Assembly: GCA_002366565.1 (NCBI GenBank)
Contig: DFBJ01000013.1
Span: 124,001-188,000, forward strand
Length of the DNA: 64,000 bases
Source of the DNA: Bacteriovoracaceae bacterium UBA3083
GTDB lineage: Bacteria > Bdellovibrionota > Bacteriovoracia > Bacteriovoracales > Bacteriovoracaceae
Direction of reading: 5' to 3'
Part shown: positions 35,867-44,978 of the stretch, piece by piece
Layout of the letters: each line of letters opens with the position of its first letter
How positions within the stretch are numbered: the first letter of the stretch is position 1
Made by a program: the position numbers and the translations under genes
Notes under the pieces: model-generated
What the model saw: the letters and a program-made list of their open reading frames with translations, nothing else
Told to the model about the DNA's origin: nothing
Databases searched by the model: none

Positions 35867-36847
35867 ATGAGACTCGTAACAATAATCTTCATTATCAATA
35901 TATTTATATTCAAGACCTTTGGTGAAGATATTGAGATAGGACAAGTTGTAATTTTAAAGGGAGAAGCTCAAGTAGTAAGAAACTCTAGTACCATCAATAT
36001 GCAAATAAATGATTCAGTAAATGAGTTAGATATTATTACAACATCTGAAAAGTCTTTAATAAAAATCACATTTATAGATAAGACTAATTTAATTCTTGGA
36101 CCAAGTAGTGAACTAAAGATTGAACAGTTCTCCAAAAAAGATAGAATCAATATCTTCAATTTTCTAAAAGGTAACTTTAGAGTAAAAGTGCAAGAAAAAG
36201 TTACAGCAAATCAAAAAGTTGAATTCCTCTCAAATCAAGTTGCAATAGGAGTAAGAGGTACAGAGTTTCTAGCCAATTCATACATGGCGAATTCAAAAAA
36301 AGTATCTGATGTTGCCCTATTAGAAGGTAAACTTAATACTGCTGTTGCACAGACTAAAAGTTTCACCTTGAAGGCCGGAGAGGTCATCAATACAAATACC
36401 TACAAAGCTTCTAAAGAGATCTCAAAAATAGATCCAAAACTATTTGAAGAACTATTGAAGGATGAATTAAAATTACTTCCCAACTTATTAAGCCCTACTG
36501 CACCTATAAGGTCATCCAATACTGACTCAACCTCTACAAGTACACCATCCGTAGCACTTCCACTAGCAGGTGTAGGAATCGCAATTGGTTCATCCATAGG
36601 AACATCACCAACAATAGGAAGTAAAGCTTTAGAAGAAGAGAAACCAAAAGAGAGTGAATTGATAATAGTAGATAAGAGTAATTTAAAAAATGAACCATGG
36701 GATATAAGAGATGCAATATTAAGACAAAAGGAACTTAGATCAGAAAATATATGCTTTTATTGGTTTTATAAGTCTCTTCCTGGTTCTGGAGAACTAGAGA
36801 GATTTAGAAGGGAGAGAGATTGTGATGAGTTTGAAAACGACTTATAA
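35867..36847 (+). CDS. secreted FecR-domain protein
   Basis: The 326-residue protein has a signal peptide (first about 19 residues), then a FecR domain: IGQVVILKGEAQVVRN, SLIKITFIDKTNLILGPSSELKIEQF, and the VAIGVRGTEFLA block. The C-terminal third is low-complexity Ser/Thr/Pro and ends in a charged segment with two cysteines (ENICFYWFY, ERDCDEF). In this lineage, FecR domains occur in secreted proteins without a FecI sigma factor or TonB receptor; none is nearby here. It overlaps the next gene, a small lipoprotein, by 23 bp. Upstream 35657-35866 has no gene. Confidence 0.85.
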   Translation: MRLVTIIFIINIFIFKTFGEDIEIGQVVILKGEAQVVRNSSTINMQINDSVNELDIITTSEKSLIKITFIDKTNLILGPSSELKIEQFSKKDRINIFNFLKGNFRVKVQEKVTANQKVEFLSNQVAIGVRGTEFLANSYMANSKKVSDVALLEGKLNTAVAQTKSFTLKAGEVINTNTYKASKEISKIDPKLFEELLKDELKLLPNLLSPTAPIRSSNTDSTSTSTPSVALPLAGVGIAIGSSIGTSPTIGSKALEEEKPKESELIIVDKSNLKNEPWDIRDAILRQKELRSENICFYWFYKSLPGSGELERFRRERDCDEFENDL

Positions 36848-37067
36848 GCTATTAACCTTTTTACTAATTGGACTTCTTATTAATAGTTGTGGCTCAGCTA
36901 AATTTGTCCCCACTACTGATATATGCTCCCTTGAGAAGCATTGGAATGACAACCTCTACCAAGTAAAAATAAATGATAAGAAGATAAGTAAGCATTGGTA
37001 TTTAAAAAACGATGCGATAGATATTACGAAACTACTAGCAAAGAATAATAAATGTATGTCAAATTAG
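36825..37067 (+). CDS. tiny HWY-motif lipoprotein (paralogue of 33559-33822)
   Basis: The 80-residue product has a lipobox (LLINSC, C22) and then C34, EKH (37-39), LYQVK (44-48), KHWYLK (56-61) and C77, aligned with the paralogue 3 kb away. The start is the ATG at 36825 (GGAGAG 8 nt upstream), inside the end of the FecR gene, so the two are translationally coupled. This suggests it works with the FecR-domain protein at the envelope. Its stop codon overlaps the stop of the convergent ABC ATPase gene. Confidence 0.8.
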   Translation: MSLKTTYKLLTFLLIGLLINSCGSAKFVPTTDICSLEKHWNDNLYQVKINDKKISKHWYLKNDAIDITKLLAKNNKCMSN

Positions 37068-38110
37068 ATTGATAGAAGCTGACACTGATCTGTCTTGATA
37101 TCAAACTTAACAGATTTATTCATAATAACTGTATCCGAAAGAGATGCTGAAACCTTGAATCTCTCTATCCCACCGATTTGTAACCAAACCTCTGATACTG
37201 GACCAAGATGAATAATCTTTTTAACTTTTCCTTTGTATTTTCCGTCTTTAGTAATCACGCATGCTTCAGGCCTAATAAGCATATATGCAAAGTCACCAGG
37301 TTTAATTTTAGAATCGTAACAAGAAACAGTGAAAGTATCTAACTTATTAGATTGTTCAAATTCACTACCATCACCTTTTGTAACAGTCCCGGCCATTAGA
37401 TTTACAGAGCCAGTAAAGTGCGCCACCCAAGCATCGACAGGTCTAGTGTATACTTCTTTAGCTGGTGAGAATTGCTTTATTCCTCCATCATTCAAAACCA
37501 TAACCTTATCAGAGTGAGAAAAGGCATCTTCAAGATTATGTGTCACGATAAGAGCTGAAATCTTTCTTTCTTTCAAGATTTCAACTAACTCACTTTTTAT
37601 TTCATTTCTTAAACTACGGTCTAGGTTAGCAAAAGGCTCGTCTAAGATAAGTAATCGAGGATGAGTTACAAGGGCCTTGGCCATCTCTACTCTACTCTTT
37701 TGTCCTGTAGATAATTCATTTGGGTATTTATGATCTTTATATTGAAGTCCAAAGACTTCTATCATGTCTCTAATAGCATGATGTCTTTTTTCTTCATTCT
37801 CTTCAATAAGATGAGTTCCAATGTTTTCAAAAATTGTTTTACTATTATCTAATGACAACTCTTGAGGAACATAAGAAAACATATGCTTAAAGTCTTCTAT
37901 CGATTTTTTTTCATCAAATATGATACTCCCTTCATCTGGAGAGATTTCCCCTGCGATCATTTTAACTAAGGTACTTTTTCCTGTTCCACTTGGACCAATA
38001 ATACTTACGATTTCATTTTTAAATAAATCAAATGATAAGTTTTCAATAGCGGCAATAGATTTATGATCAAATGACTTTCTCAAGTTTTTGACTTTAAGTA
38101 ATGTCTTCAA
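37064..38110 (-). CDS. ABC transporter ATP-binding protein with C-terminal TOBE-like region (orphan)
   Basis: The 348-residue protein has Walker A GPSGTGKST, signature LSTGQKSRVEMAKAL, Walker B RLLILDEPFANLD and the switch His in IVTHN. The last about 110 residues, after a linker, read like a TOBE domain (DFAYMLIRPEACVI), as in Fe3+, sulfate, molybdate or polyamine importers. No permease or binding protein is adjacent, so partners must lie elsewhere. The start is TTG at 38110 with AAGGA seven bases upstream. It is 3 bp after the YbaK gene. Confidence 0.9.
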   Translation of the reverse strand: MKTLLKVKNLRKSFDHKSIAAIENLSFDLFKNEIVSIIGPSGTGKSTLVKMIAGEISPDEGSIIFDEKKSIEDFKHMFSYVPQELSLDNSKTIFENIGTHLIEENEEKRHHAIRDMIEVFGLQYKDHKYPNELSTGQKSRVEMAKALVTHPRLLILDEPFANLDRSLRNEIKSELVEILKERKISALIVTHNLEDAFSHSDKVMVLNDGGIKQFSPAKEVYTRPVDAWVAHFTGSVNLMAGTVTKGDGSEFEQSNKLDTFTVSCYDSKIKPGDFAYMLIRPEACVITKDGKYKGKVKKIIHLGPVSEVWLQIGGIERFKVSASLSDTVIMNKSVKFDIKTDQCQLLSI

Positions 38111-38113
38111 TGT

Positions 38114-38581
38114 TTAGTCCTTACTAAAATTGCAAATAATAGGCTTAACAAGCTTCTTATAGTCTTCTATTTTTATAATAAAAGACTTCGTTAATATTCC
38201 TGCATTAAATGCAATCATTTCGTTTTGAAAAATTGATTCATCTATATATAAATCAAAGTCTTGCAATGGCCTACCAAACGGAGGGAGTGCTCCTTTAACT
38301 ACAGAGCACTTACTCATTAACTCATCCTCAGTAGCAAAACGTAACCTTTGAGAACCAAGTATCTTCCTTACTTTATTAGAATCAACCTGAAGCGCTGCAG
38401 AAATAACGAATAACCTAAATCCTTTCTTATCTTTGAAAAGAAGAGTTTTACCGCCAATTTCAATACTTTCACCTCGAAGTTCAGCCGAGAGTTCACAAGT
38501 CGGAGCAATATCATGATCGACTTCTTTATAAGTTACTGAATTCTCTTGTAAATAATTTCTAATTTCTTCAGTCTTGTCCAT
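38114..38581 (-). CDS. YbaK/ProX-like aminoacyl-tRNA deacylase domain protein
   Basis: The 155-residue protein (start ATG 38581; two upstream codons begin at TTG) follows the YbaK/EbsC fold: YKEVDHDIAPTC at the start, KTLLFKDKKGFRLFVISAALQVDS in the middle, and GALPPFGRPLQDFDLYIDES near the end. Such free-standing domains hydrolyse mischarged tRNA. A second, distant YbaK-domain protein is at 44463 and Dtd is at 34259. Confidence 0.85.
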   Translation of the reverse strand: MDKTEEIRNYLQENSVTYKEVDHDIAPTCELSAELRGESIEIGGKTLLFKDKKGFRLFVISAALQVDSNKVRKILGSQRLRFATEDELMSKCSVVKGALPPFGRPLQDFDLYIDESIFQNEMIAFNAGILTKSFIIKIEDYKKLVKPIICNFSKD

Positions 38582-38682
38582 GGCCAAAATTACACAATGG
38601 GCCAGAAACTGTAAAGAAGCACTCTAAATTTGACACATATTAAAAAGAGATGAATAAATACCTTTCAATTAAGGAGAATCAA

Positions 38683-39576
38683 ATGGTTTCAGATATTTTT
38701 AACCCAGAACTCTGGGATGAAGTAGAAGGTTTTAACTTTACAGACATTACGTATCACCGTGCTAAAGATCAGGGAACAGTTAGAATTGCATTCAATAGAC
38801 CTGAGGTAAGAAATGCATTCAGACCAAAGACTGTTGATGAACTCTACCATGCTTTAGATCATGCAAGAATGAGCTCTGATGTAGGTTGTGTACTTATAAC
38901 TGGTAATGGACCATCACCTAAAGATGGAGGCTGGGCATTTTGTTCTGGTGGAGATCAAAGAATTAGAGGAAAAGATGGTTACAAGTATGTAGGAGATGAA
39001 GGAAAGCAAGATCCTGCGAAACTTGGTCGTCTACACATATTAGAAGTTCAAAGACTAATTAGATTTATGCCTAAGGTAGTAATTGCTGTTGTTCCAGGAT
39101 GGTCAGTTGGTGGTGGACACTCACTTCATGTTGTTTGTGACATGACTATTGCTAGTGAAGAACATGCTATTTTCAAGCAAACAGACCCTGATGTAGCAAG
39201 TTTTGATTCTGGTTATGGGTCAGCTTACCTAGCAAGACAATGTGGACAAAAAAGAGCAAGAGAGATTTTCTTCTTAGGTTTAAACTACTCAGCTCAAGAA
39301 GCATTCGATATGGGAATGATCAATAAAGTTGTACCTCATAAAGATCTAGAAGATGTTGCTTTAGAATGGGGAAAATTAATTAATTCAAAATCACCAACAG
39401 CGATGAGAATGTTAAAGTTTGGATTCAACTTATTAGATGATGGACTTGTAGGACAGCAGCTCTTTGCTGGAGAGGCCACAAGACTTGCATATGGAACTGA
39501 AGAAGCACAAGAAGGTAGAGACGCCTTTTTAGAGAAAAGAGATCAAGACTACTCTAGCTTCCCTTATCATTTTTAA
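38683..39576 (+). CDS. menB: 1,4-dihydroxy-2-naphthoyl-CoA synthase
   Basis: MenB closes the second ring in menaquinone synthesis. The 297-residue protein has the crotonase-type core with MenB features: FNRPEVRNAFRPKTVDELYHAL, WAFCSGGDQRIRG, VPGWSVGGGHSLHVVCD, DVASFDSGYGSAYLARQ. I start at the ATG at 38683, with AAGGAG upstream; the longer frame at 38650 lacks a site. It stands alone here; the other men genes must be elsewhere. It implies a menaquinone chain, which Nqr usually pairs with ubiquinone or menaquinone. Confidence 0.95.
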   Translation: MVSDIFNPELWDEVEGFNFTDITYHRAKDQGTVRIAFNRPEVRNAFRPKTVDELYHALDHARMSSDVGCVLITGNGPSPKDGGWAFCSGGDQRIRGKDGYKYVGDEGKQDPAKLGRLHILEVQRLIRFMPKVVIAVVPGWSVGGGHSLHVVCDMTIASEEHAIFKQTDPDVASFDSGYGSAYLARQCGQKRAREIFFLGLNYSAQEAFDMGMINKVVPHKDLEDVALEWGKLINSKSPTAMRMLKFGFNLLDDGLVGQQLFAGEATRLAYGTEEAQEGRDAFLEKRDQDYSSFPYHF

Positions 39577-39670
39577 AAAACCAATACACAAATAGTATTT
39601 TGACGCAAGCGTCCAGTGTAAAGATTATCACCCGATGGCCAATTCGGGTGGTAATTCTTATATTGCGCAC

Positions 39671-40552
39671 ATGAAAAAAGTATTCTTCTTTTTTATTAAT
39701 TTTTCAATATGTATGCACTTAAACGCTGGTTCATATAAAGTTATCTATGGCGAAAATAATCGTTTCGAACCCAATGAGATAGAAAATTCAGAAATAGTCC
39801 ATGCTTCAAAATCAGTAGCTGCAATAATATCAAACTATTCATTAAAGAAAATTGGTGACCAAACAGAGATAGTCTCACTCAACCTTGGTGATACTATAAA
39901 CTATTGCGCTAGTGTTCCATACCAAGAGCAAACAGTGGCAGCAAGCTGCTCATCATTCCTCATAGCTCCAGACATAATTCTTACAGCAGGTCACTGTATA
40001 AAGACTGAATGGGAATGTAATTCTAAATCCTTTGTTTTTGACTATAGACAAGATCTACTAGGAAAAAAAGAAGGGCCCTACAAACGCTTTAGAATTCCGA
40101 ATTCAAATATTTATAAATGCTCTAAAATCTTAGATCGAAAGCTAGAAAGTGATGGCAATCTAGAGGATTGGGCAATTATCAAGTTGGATAGAATAGTTAA
40201 AGATAGAGAACCTCTAAATTACAGAAAATATGGAAAAATGGATACTAATTCTAAACTTTCATTAATAGGGTTTCCAAGTGGTCTACCATTAAAGATAGCA
40301 GAAAAAGGAAAGATCAGAAATGATGAAAACGAGCATTACTTTGTTGCAGAGTTAGATGCCTTTCACATGAATTCAGGTTCACCTGTAATAAATGAAAGCA
40401 CATTAGAAGTTGAAGGTGTTCTTGTCAGAGGCGAGAAAGATGTAGTCAACACTCTTGGTTGCTACGACTTAGTTGTATGTAAAGAAGGTACTTGCCGTGG
40501 CGAAGATGTATCCAGAATTACAACTATACCTTTTGAGAAGTATATTTACTAA
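39671..40552 (+). CDS. secreted trypsin-like serine protease
   Basis: The 293-residue protein starts with a signal peptide (MKKVFFFFINFSICMHLNA, cleavage near 19). The chymotrypsin-type triad is visible: His in LTAGHCIK, Asp in EDWAIIKLDR, Ser in HMNSGSPV. The latter differs from classical GDSGGP and resembles V8-like glutamyl endopeptidases. Several cysteines flank the active site. No good ribosome binding site precedes the ATG at 39671, but the signal peptide supports it. A secreted protease fits a predator or scavenger (inference). Confidence 0.85.
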   Translation: MKKVFFFFINFSICMHLNAGSYKVIYGENNRFEPNEIENSEIVHASKSVAAIISNYSLKKIGDQTEIVSLNLGDTINYCASVPYQEQTVAASCSSFLIAPDIILTAGHCIKTEWECNSKSFVFDYRQDLLGKKEGPYKRFRIPNSNIYKCSKILDRKLESDGNLEDWAIIKLDRIVKDREPLNYRKYGKMDTNSKLSLIGFPSGLPLKIAEKGKIRNDENEHYFVAELDAFHMNSGSPVINESTLEVEGVLVRGEKDVVNTLGCYDLVVCKEGTCRGEDVSRITTIPFEKYIY

Positions 40553-40878
40553 AGAAAGAATTGCACCCCCTCAGTCCATTTAAATGAATCAACATTATCC
40601 GTAGTAACTTCATGAGAGTTTATGTTCAAATCTTCTTCAATCACTTGGATTTTTTCAACATGACTCCCCCAAGAATTAAGCTCTTTTAATTCAAGAAGAT
40701 CATTCTTTAACTTATAAACCTCATTGTCTTCACCTTCAACGGTACAGGTCACTAAATTCTTATCTTTCTTATTATTTGTAGCCCCTGCAACTATGCCTCT
40801 ACGGTGACACGCTCTAATAAATGTTTGTCTAAACATTATCCCCTGAACTTTACCAAATACTTTAAAACTTTCTTTCAT
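40549..40878 (-). CDS. acyP: acylphosphatase
   Basis: Acylphosphatases hydrolyse carboxyl phosphates. The 109-residue protein has the catalytic arginine in KVFGKVQGIMFRQTF and the asparagine of the GATNNKKDKNL loop. I start at ATG 40878 (AAGG upstream); the longer frame would run to 40950 and overlap the start region of ung. The C-terminus is about 15 residues longer than usual. Its stop overlaps that of the convergent protease gene by four bases. Confidence 0.88.
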   Translation of the reverse strand: MKESFKVFGKVQGIMFRQTFIRACHRRGIVAGATNNKKDKNLVTCTVEGEDNEVYKLKNDLLELKELNSWGSHVEKIQVIEEDLNINSHEVTTDNVDSFKWTEGVQFFL

Positions 40879-40928
40879 TTTACCATCCTTACCTTTGCAA
40901 ATAGTATCAAAGTGTATAAATTTGAGAA

Positions 40929-41609
40929 ATGAAAATTTCAAATATCCCATTACATTCTAGCTGGAAATCTTTACTCAAAGATGAATTTAAAAAAGATTAT
41001 TTCAAGGACTTAGAGAAATTCTTAAGTACTGAAGAAGACAAGAATGAAACTATATTTCCAAGCAAAAACAATATCTTTGAGGCCCTAAATAAAACCGCTC
41101 TCGAAGATATTAAAGTTGTTCTAATCGGTCAAGATCCATATCACGGGGAAGGCCAGGCTCATGGTCTAAGCTTCTCTGTGAAAGATGGTGTTAAGATACC
41201 TCCTTCCTTAAGAAATATTTATAAAGAATTAAATAGTGATATGGGAATAGATATTCCTCTACATGGAAATTTAGAAAAGTGGGCCAATGAAGGAGTTCTT
41301 TTACTAAATGATGTATTAACAGTTAGAAAATCTCAAGCAGCTTCTCATCAAAAAAAAGGATGGGAAAAGTTTACTGATAAAATCATCGAAATTGTAGATA
41401 AAGAATGTGAGAACGTTGTCTTCTTTTTATGGGGAAGTGGTGCTCAAAAGAAGGCAAAAAAAGTAGATCAAAATAAACACTTTATCATAAAGTCAGTTCA
41501 CCCCTCACCGCTCTCTTCATATAGAGGTTTTTTTGGAAGTAAACCTTTTTCAAAATGTAATGAATACTTAAAGCAAAATGGTATTACTGAAATTAATTGG
41601 AATTTGTAA
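40929..41609 (+). CDS. ung: uracil-DNA glycosylase
   Basis: Ung removes uracil from DNA in base-excision repair. The 226-residue protein has the water-activating motif GQDPYHG (67-73, D69), the LLLNDVLTV segment, and the DNA-binding loop HPSPLSSYRGFFG with the catalytic histidine. Length is as expected for family 1. Its stop codon overlaps the ABC transporter start as TAATG, so it may lead that operon although the functions do not match. Confidence 0.97.
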   Translation: MKISNIPLHSSWKSLLKDEFKKDYFKDLEKFLSTEEDKNETIFPSKNNIFEALNKTALEDIKVVLIGQDPYHGEGQAHGLSFSVKDGVKIPPSLRNIYKELNSDMGIDIPLHGNLEKWANEGVLLLNDVLTVRKSQAASHQKKGWEKFTDKIIEIVDKECENVVFFLWGSGAQKKAKKVDQNKHFIIKSVHPSPLSSYRGFFGSKPFSKCNEYLKQNGITEINWNL

Positions 41610-42601
41610 TGATTAAAACGGATAAACTAACAAAAAGCTTCAAAAGTTATAAAAAGAAACCAGGTTTTATGGGTTCAATAGAGTCTCTATACAAAAGAGA
41701 CTATACCATAAAGAATGCAGTAGAAAGCTTTGACCTAGATATACCAAATGGTCAGATTGTCGGATTACTTGGGCCCAATGGTGCAGGAAAGACAACTCTG
41801 ATGAAAATGTTTACTGGAATTATTGTTCCTTCATCCGGTGATATAAATGTACTTGGTTATAACCCTAGCGAGAGAGAAAAGTCGTTTAGAAAGAAAATAG
41901 CTCTTGTAATGGGTCAAAAATCACAATTGTGGTGGGATATTCCAGCAATGGATTCATTCCTATTACTTCAGAAGTACTATGAAATTCCACAAGACGAGTT
42001 TCAACAAAAAATAGAACATATGAGTAATATTCTTGAAGTTAAGGACCTCCTACATATCCATGTAAGAAAGCTATCCCTTGGAGAGAGAATGAAGATGGAG
42101 CTTATGGCCTCACTTCTTCATTCTCCAGAAGTTATCTTTTTAGATGAGCCTACAATTGGATTAGATCTTGTGGCCCAAGAGAGTATTAGAAAGTTTATCA
42201 AAGATTACCATGCAAAAAATAATTGTACTATTATCCTTACTTCACACTACATGGCCGACGTCCAAGAACTATGCTCTAGAATTGTTCTTATACTAGGAGG
42301 AAAGAAAGCCTATGATGGAACAATAAAGGACTTTGAAAATATATTAGGACATGAAAAAAGAGTATCTTTTTACTTTAAGGAAACTGTAAACAAAGAAGAT
42401 GAACTCTTCAAAAATCACAAACCAGAGTGGAGTTTAGAAGGCCATAAGGTGGAGTTACTTGTTCCTGAAGAAGAGCTCAGATCTATAAGTGCAAAAATTA
42501 TTCAAGAATATGATGTAAAAGACTTTAATACTGAAACTCTCCCTATAGAGAAAGTCATGAAAACGCTTATATCAAACCCAGAGATTCTTAGTGATAGGTA
42601 A
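41609..42601 (+). CDS. ABC-2 exporter ATP-binding protein
   Basis: The 330-residue ATPase has Walker A GPNGAGKTT, a Q-loop (MGQKSQLWWD), signature KLSLGERMKMELMASLL, Walker B VIFLDEPTIGLD and the switch H in LTSHYM. This sequence style (long Q-loop WWDIPAMDSF) is that of the ABC-2 transporters with DUF990-type permeases. The start is the ATG that overlaps the ung stop (TAATG). Two permeases follow with overlaps, making a complete exporter. Confidence 0.93.
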   Translation: MIKTDKLTKSFKSYKKKPGFMGSIESLYKRDYTIKNAVESFDLDIPNGQIVGLLGPNGAGKTTLMKMFTGIIVPSSGDINVLGYNPSEREKSFRKKIALVMGQKSQLWWDIPAMDSFLLLQKYYEIPQDEFQQKIEHMSNILEVKDLLHIHVRKLSLGERMKMELMASLLHSPEVIFLDEPTIGLDLVAQESIRKFIKDYHAKNNCTIILTSHYMADVQELCSRIVLILGGKKAYDGTIKDFENILGHEKRVSFYFKETVNKEDELFKNHKPEWSLEGHKVELLVPEEELRSISAKIIQEYDVKDFNTETLPIEKVMKTLISNPEILSDR

Positions 42602-43400
42602 ATTTCCGAATCTTCAAAAATGGATTCAAACTATTCGTATTTCATGGTCAACACAAACAGCGTATCGCTTTAACTTCTTCCTACAAGTTATTGGACCTTC
42701 CCTAGTCTTCTTTTTTATAAAATATAATCTTTGGTCTTCTATTTATAATGGAGCTACAGATCTAGTTATCCAAGGATATACATTTGAAAAGATGATCAAC
42801 TACCACGCTTGGAGCCTTGTGGTGGCCCTAATTGCTGGAGGATATGCATCACACAACCTAGCAGAAGATATTAGAATGGGCCGAATCTCCACCTATTTAA
42901 TCTATCCATTTAATTTTTGGGAATTTCATACTGCCTCATTTATATCTTTTCAATTTTTACAAACATTTATTTCAGCAATAACTATAGTCTCTATTTTACT
43001 ATTAGGTATATTTGATTCACTAACAATCGTCTCTTTACTTAATGGTTACCTGTTTTGCTTTCTTGTAAGTCTAATGTGGTTCTCATTACAATATATGACA
43101 GGTATTCTTTCATTCTGGCTTGAAGAGACATGGATTCTCCGAGTTCTTTTGCAAATAATGTCAGCATTCTTATCTGGTGCAATTCTACCTCTTGAACTCT
43201 ACCCGGAATGGATTGTTAAAATTTTAAACTATACTCCTTTTCCATACTTGAGCTACTACCCGATAAAAATATTTCAAGGAGAGCTCCCATTATTAACCAG
43301 TGCTCCATTGATTATCATTTCATGGACGGTCATCTTTGCTTTAATTAATAAGTTTATCTGGAATAGAGGGATGAAACTATACACAGCGGCGGGTATGTAA
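42591..43400 (+). CDS. ABC-2 type permease, first subunit
   Basis: The 269-residue protein has six membrane helices and starts at a GTG (42591), 11 bp inside the ATPase gene end. Features of the DUF990/ABC-2 group include GYASHNLAEDIRMGRISTYLIYPF in the second cytosolic loop and LSGAILPLELYPEWIVKIL near the C-terminal half. Substrates of this group are not well known. The partner permease starts at the overlap TAATG. Confidence 0.88.
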   Translation: MIGKFPNLQKWIQTIRISWSTQTAYRFNFFLQVIGPSLVFFFIKYNLWSSIYNGATDLVIQGYTFEKMINYHAWSLVVALIAGGYASHNLAEDIRMGRISTYLIYPFNFWEFHTASFISFQFLQTFISAITIVSILLLGIFDSLTIVSLLNGYLFCFLVSLMWFSLQYMTGILSFWLEETWILRVLLQIMSAFLSGAILPLELYPEWIVKILNYTPFPYLSYYPIKIFQGELPLLTSAPLIIISWTVIFALINKFIWNRGMKLYTAAGM

Positions 43401-44191
43401 TGAAAGAATTAAAGCACCACTTAAGTGTATATAGAATGTTTGTCAGTACTAGCTTTTCTCAGTCTATGAGCTTTAGACTAAACTTCTTCCTGCTTATTTT
43501 AATGGATATATTTTTTTATTTCTCAAGCTTGATGACCGTAAGCTTTATCTTTGACCACGTTCAAACAATTGGACCTTGGAATAAAGACCAATTAATGTTC
43601 TTCATCTCATTTATGTTATGTATCGATCACCTTCATATGACATTAATAAGCGAAAGCTTTTGGGTTCTCTCAAGAGATATAAAGTCTGGAAATATGGATT
43701 TTACAATTTTAAAACCAATAAGCTCTATATTCACTTGCTTCTTCAGACATATAAGAACATCAAGTATTTGTAACACTATAATTGTATGGTCATGCCTTAT
43801 TTATTTTGGAAGAAAGGTTGAGCTCGATCTTCTATCATGGCTCTGTCTTCCATTCTTGGTTCTGCTAAGCTTTACACTATTGGCAATTTTAGAATTTATC
43901 ATTTCAACAAGTATGTTTTGGATGACAGAAGGTATGGGAATAAATTTTTTAAGAATGCAATTTCAAAATCTAAGCAGATGGCCAAACTTCATCTACTCTT
44001 CACTTTCGCGAAAAGTTTTCACTATGGTCATACCTATACTCTTGATTGGCTCCGCTCCGGTGCACTTCATATTTGACCACAGCACTTGGGACTACCTAGT
44101 CTATCTAATAATCGCCATTGTAGTAAGCTTTGGAGTTTTACAAATAATATGGAAGAGAGCAATTAATCAATACGAATCGGCCTCTAGTTGA
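43400..44191 (+). CDS. ABC-2 type permease, second subunit
   Basis: The 263-residue protein has six membrane helices and is the second permease of a three-gene exporter, homologous to DUF990-family subunits: the ESFWVLSRDIKSGNMDFTILKPI loop parallels the loop of the first permease. It overlaps the previous gene by one base. The pair should form a heterodimer with two copies of the ATPase at 41609. Two hairpins lie just downstream (44200-44262). Confidence 0.88.
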   Translation: MKELKHHLSVYRMFVSTSFSQSMSFRLNFFLLILMDIFFYFSSLMTVSFIFDHVQTIGPWNKDQLMFFISFMLCIDHLHMTLISESFWVLSRDIKSGNMDFTILKPISSIFTCFFRHIRTSSICNTIIVWSCLIYFGRKVELDLLSWLCLPFLVLLSFTLLAILEFIISTSMFWMTEGMGINFLRMQFQNLSRWPNFIYSSLSRKVFTMVIPILLIGSAPVHFIFDHSTWDYLVYLIIAIVVSFGVLQIIWKRAINQYESASS

Positions 44192-44462
44192 AAAACAGGG
44201 GTCCTGGACACGGTATGCGCTGCTAAATATGCCCAGGACCTTACTTAGGGATCACTCCCTAAATTCTTTAAAATCTATTTATACTTTATTTCTACCAGTA
44301 TATTGAGGTGCACTCAAGCCTGGGAAGTTTAAGATTTCTTGATAATTATCAGCTTCCCCAGATAACTATTTAATATTACGTTTAGATAATCAGCAAATTC
44401 TAAAGTTGAGAATACAATTCATTAATACTTATTAACTAGTATTAAGAATGAAGGGGGTACTT
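44192..44462 (+). other. 271-bp gene-free region with several inverted repeats
   Basis: GGTCCTGG (44200-44207) pairs with CCAGGACC (44233-44240); directly after it TTAGGGA/TCCCTAA (44245-44262) forms a tight hairpin with a TCAC loop; then TTGAG/CTCAA (44303-44317) and CTGGGAAG with CTTCCCCAG (44320-44361). The first two may end the ABC operon (no U tract). The rest could be an RNA gene or leader of the YbaK gene, which begins at 44463. Confidence 0.45.
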
Positions 44463-44966
44463 ATGCCAGTCCCAAAGAGCCTTATGGCCTACATTGATTC
44501 AAAGAAAGTGAACTACTCACACATACTTCACCCTGCAGCATATACAGCTGAAGATGTGGCACACTCAGTTCACTGTCCTAAACACCAGCTTGCAAAAGTT
44601 ATTGCAATACATGCTGATGACAAAGAACTCTTAGCAGTTCTACCAGCGAGTGACATGCTAGACATTAAGTCCTTGCAAAAGGAGTTAGGAGCTAAAGAAG
44701 TTACACTTTTCTCTGAGACGGAGCTAAAGACTACATTCAATGACTGCGAAATTGGTACGACTCCAATTTTTGGACATTTATATGGAATGGATGTCATCGC
44801 TTCAACAAATCTCTTAGAAGATGCTGAAATTTACTTTAATGCGGGAACTCATACAGATGCGATGAAGTGCACAATGGATGATTTTATCAAAGTTGAACAT
44901 CCAAAATTTGCAAAAATTTCGACGCTCCATAAAGATAATTTTGTTTGTAGAGATCTAGAATACTAG
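44463..44966 (+). CDS. YbaK-domain protein, second copy
   Basis: The 167-residue protein is a distant member of the YbaK/aminoacyl-tRNA-editing superfamily (YSHILHPAAYTAEDVAHSVHCPKHQLAKVIAIHADDKELLAVLPAS), with histidines at unusual positions. I start at 44463, behind AAGGGGG; the earlier ATG at 44448 has no binding site. Members of this branch often lack a known substrate. It is transcribed alone; the next gene is 54 bp on. Confidence 0.85.
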   Translation: MPVPKSLMAYIDSKKVNYSHILHPAAYTAEDVAHSVHCPKHQLAKVIAIHADDKELLAVLPASDMLDIKSLQKELGAKEVTLFSETELKTTFNDCEIGTTPIFGHLYGMDVIASTNLLEDAEIYFNAGTHTDAMKCTMDDFIKVEHPKFAKISTLHKDNFVCRDLEY

Positions 44967-44978
44967 CCTTTTCGTGAC

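Noticed and set aside
40879..40950. Longer acylphosphatase frame from 40950
   Set aside because: It would add 24 unlike residues, overlap the ung start and lack a binding site; ATG 40878 fits the family.
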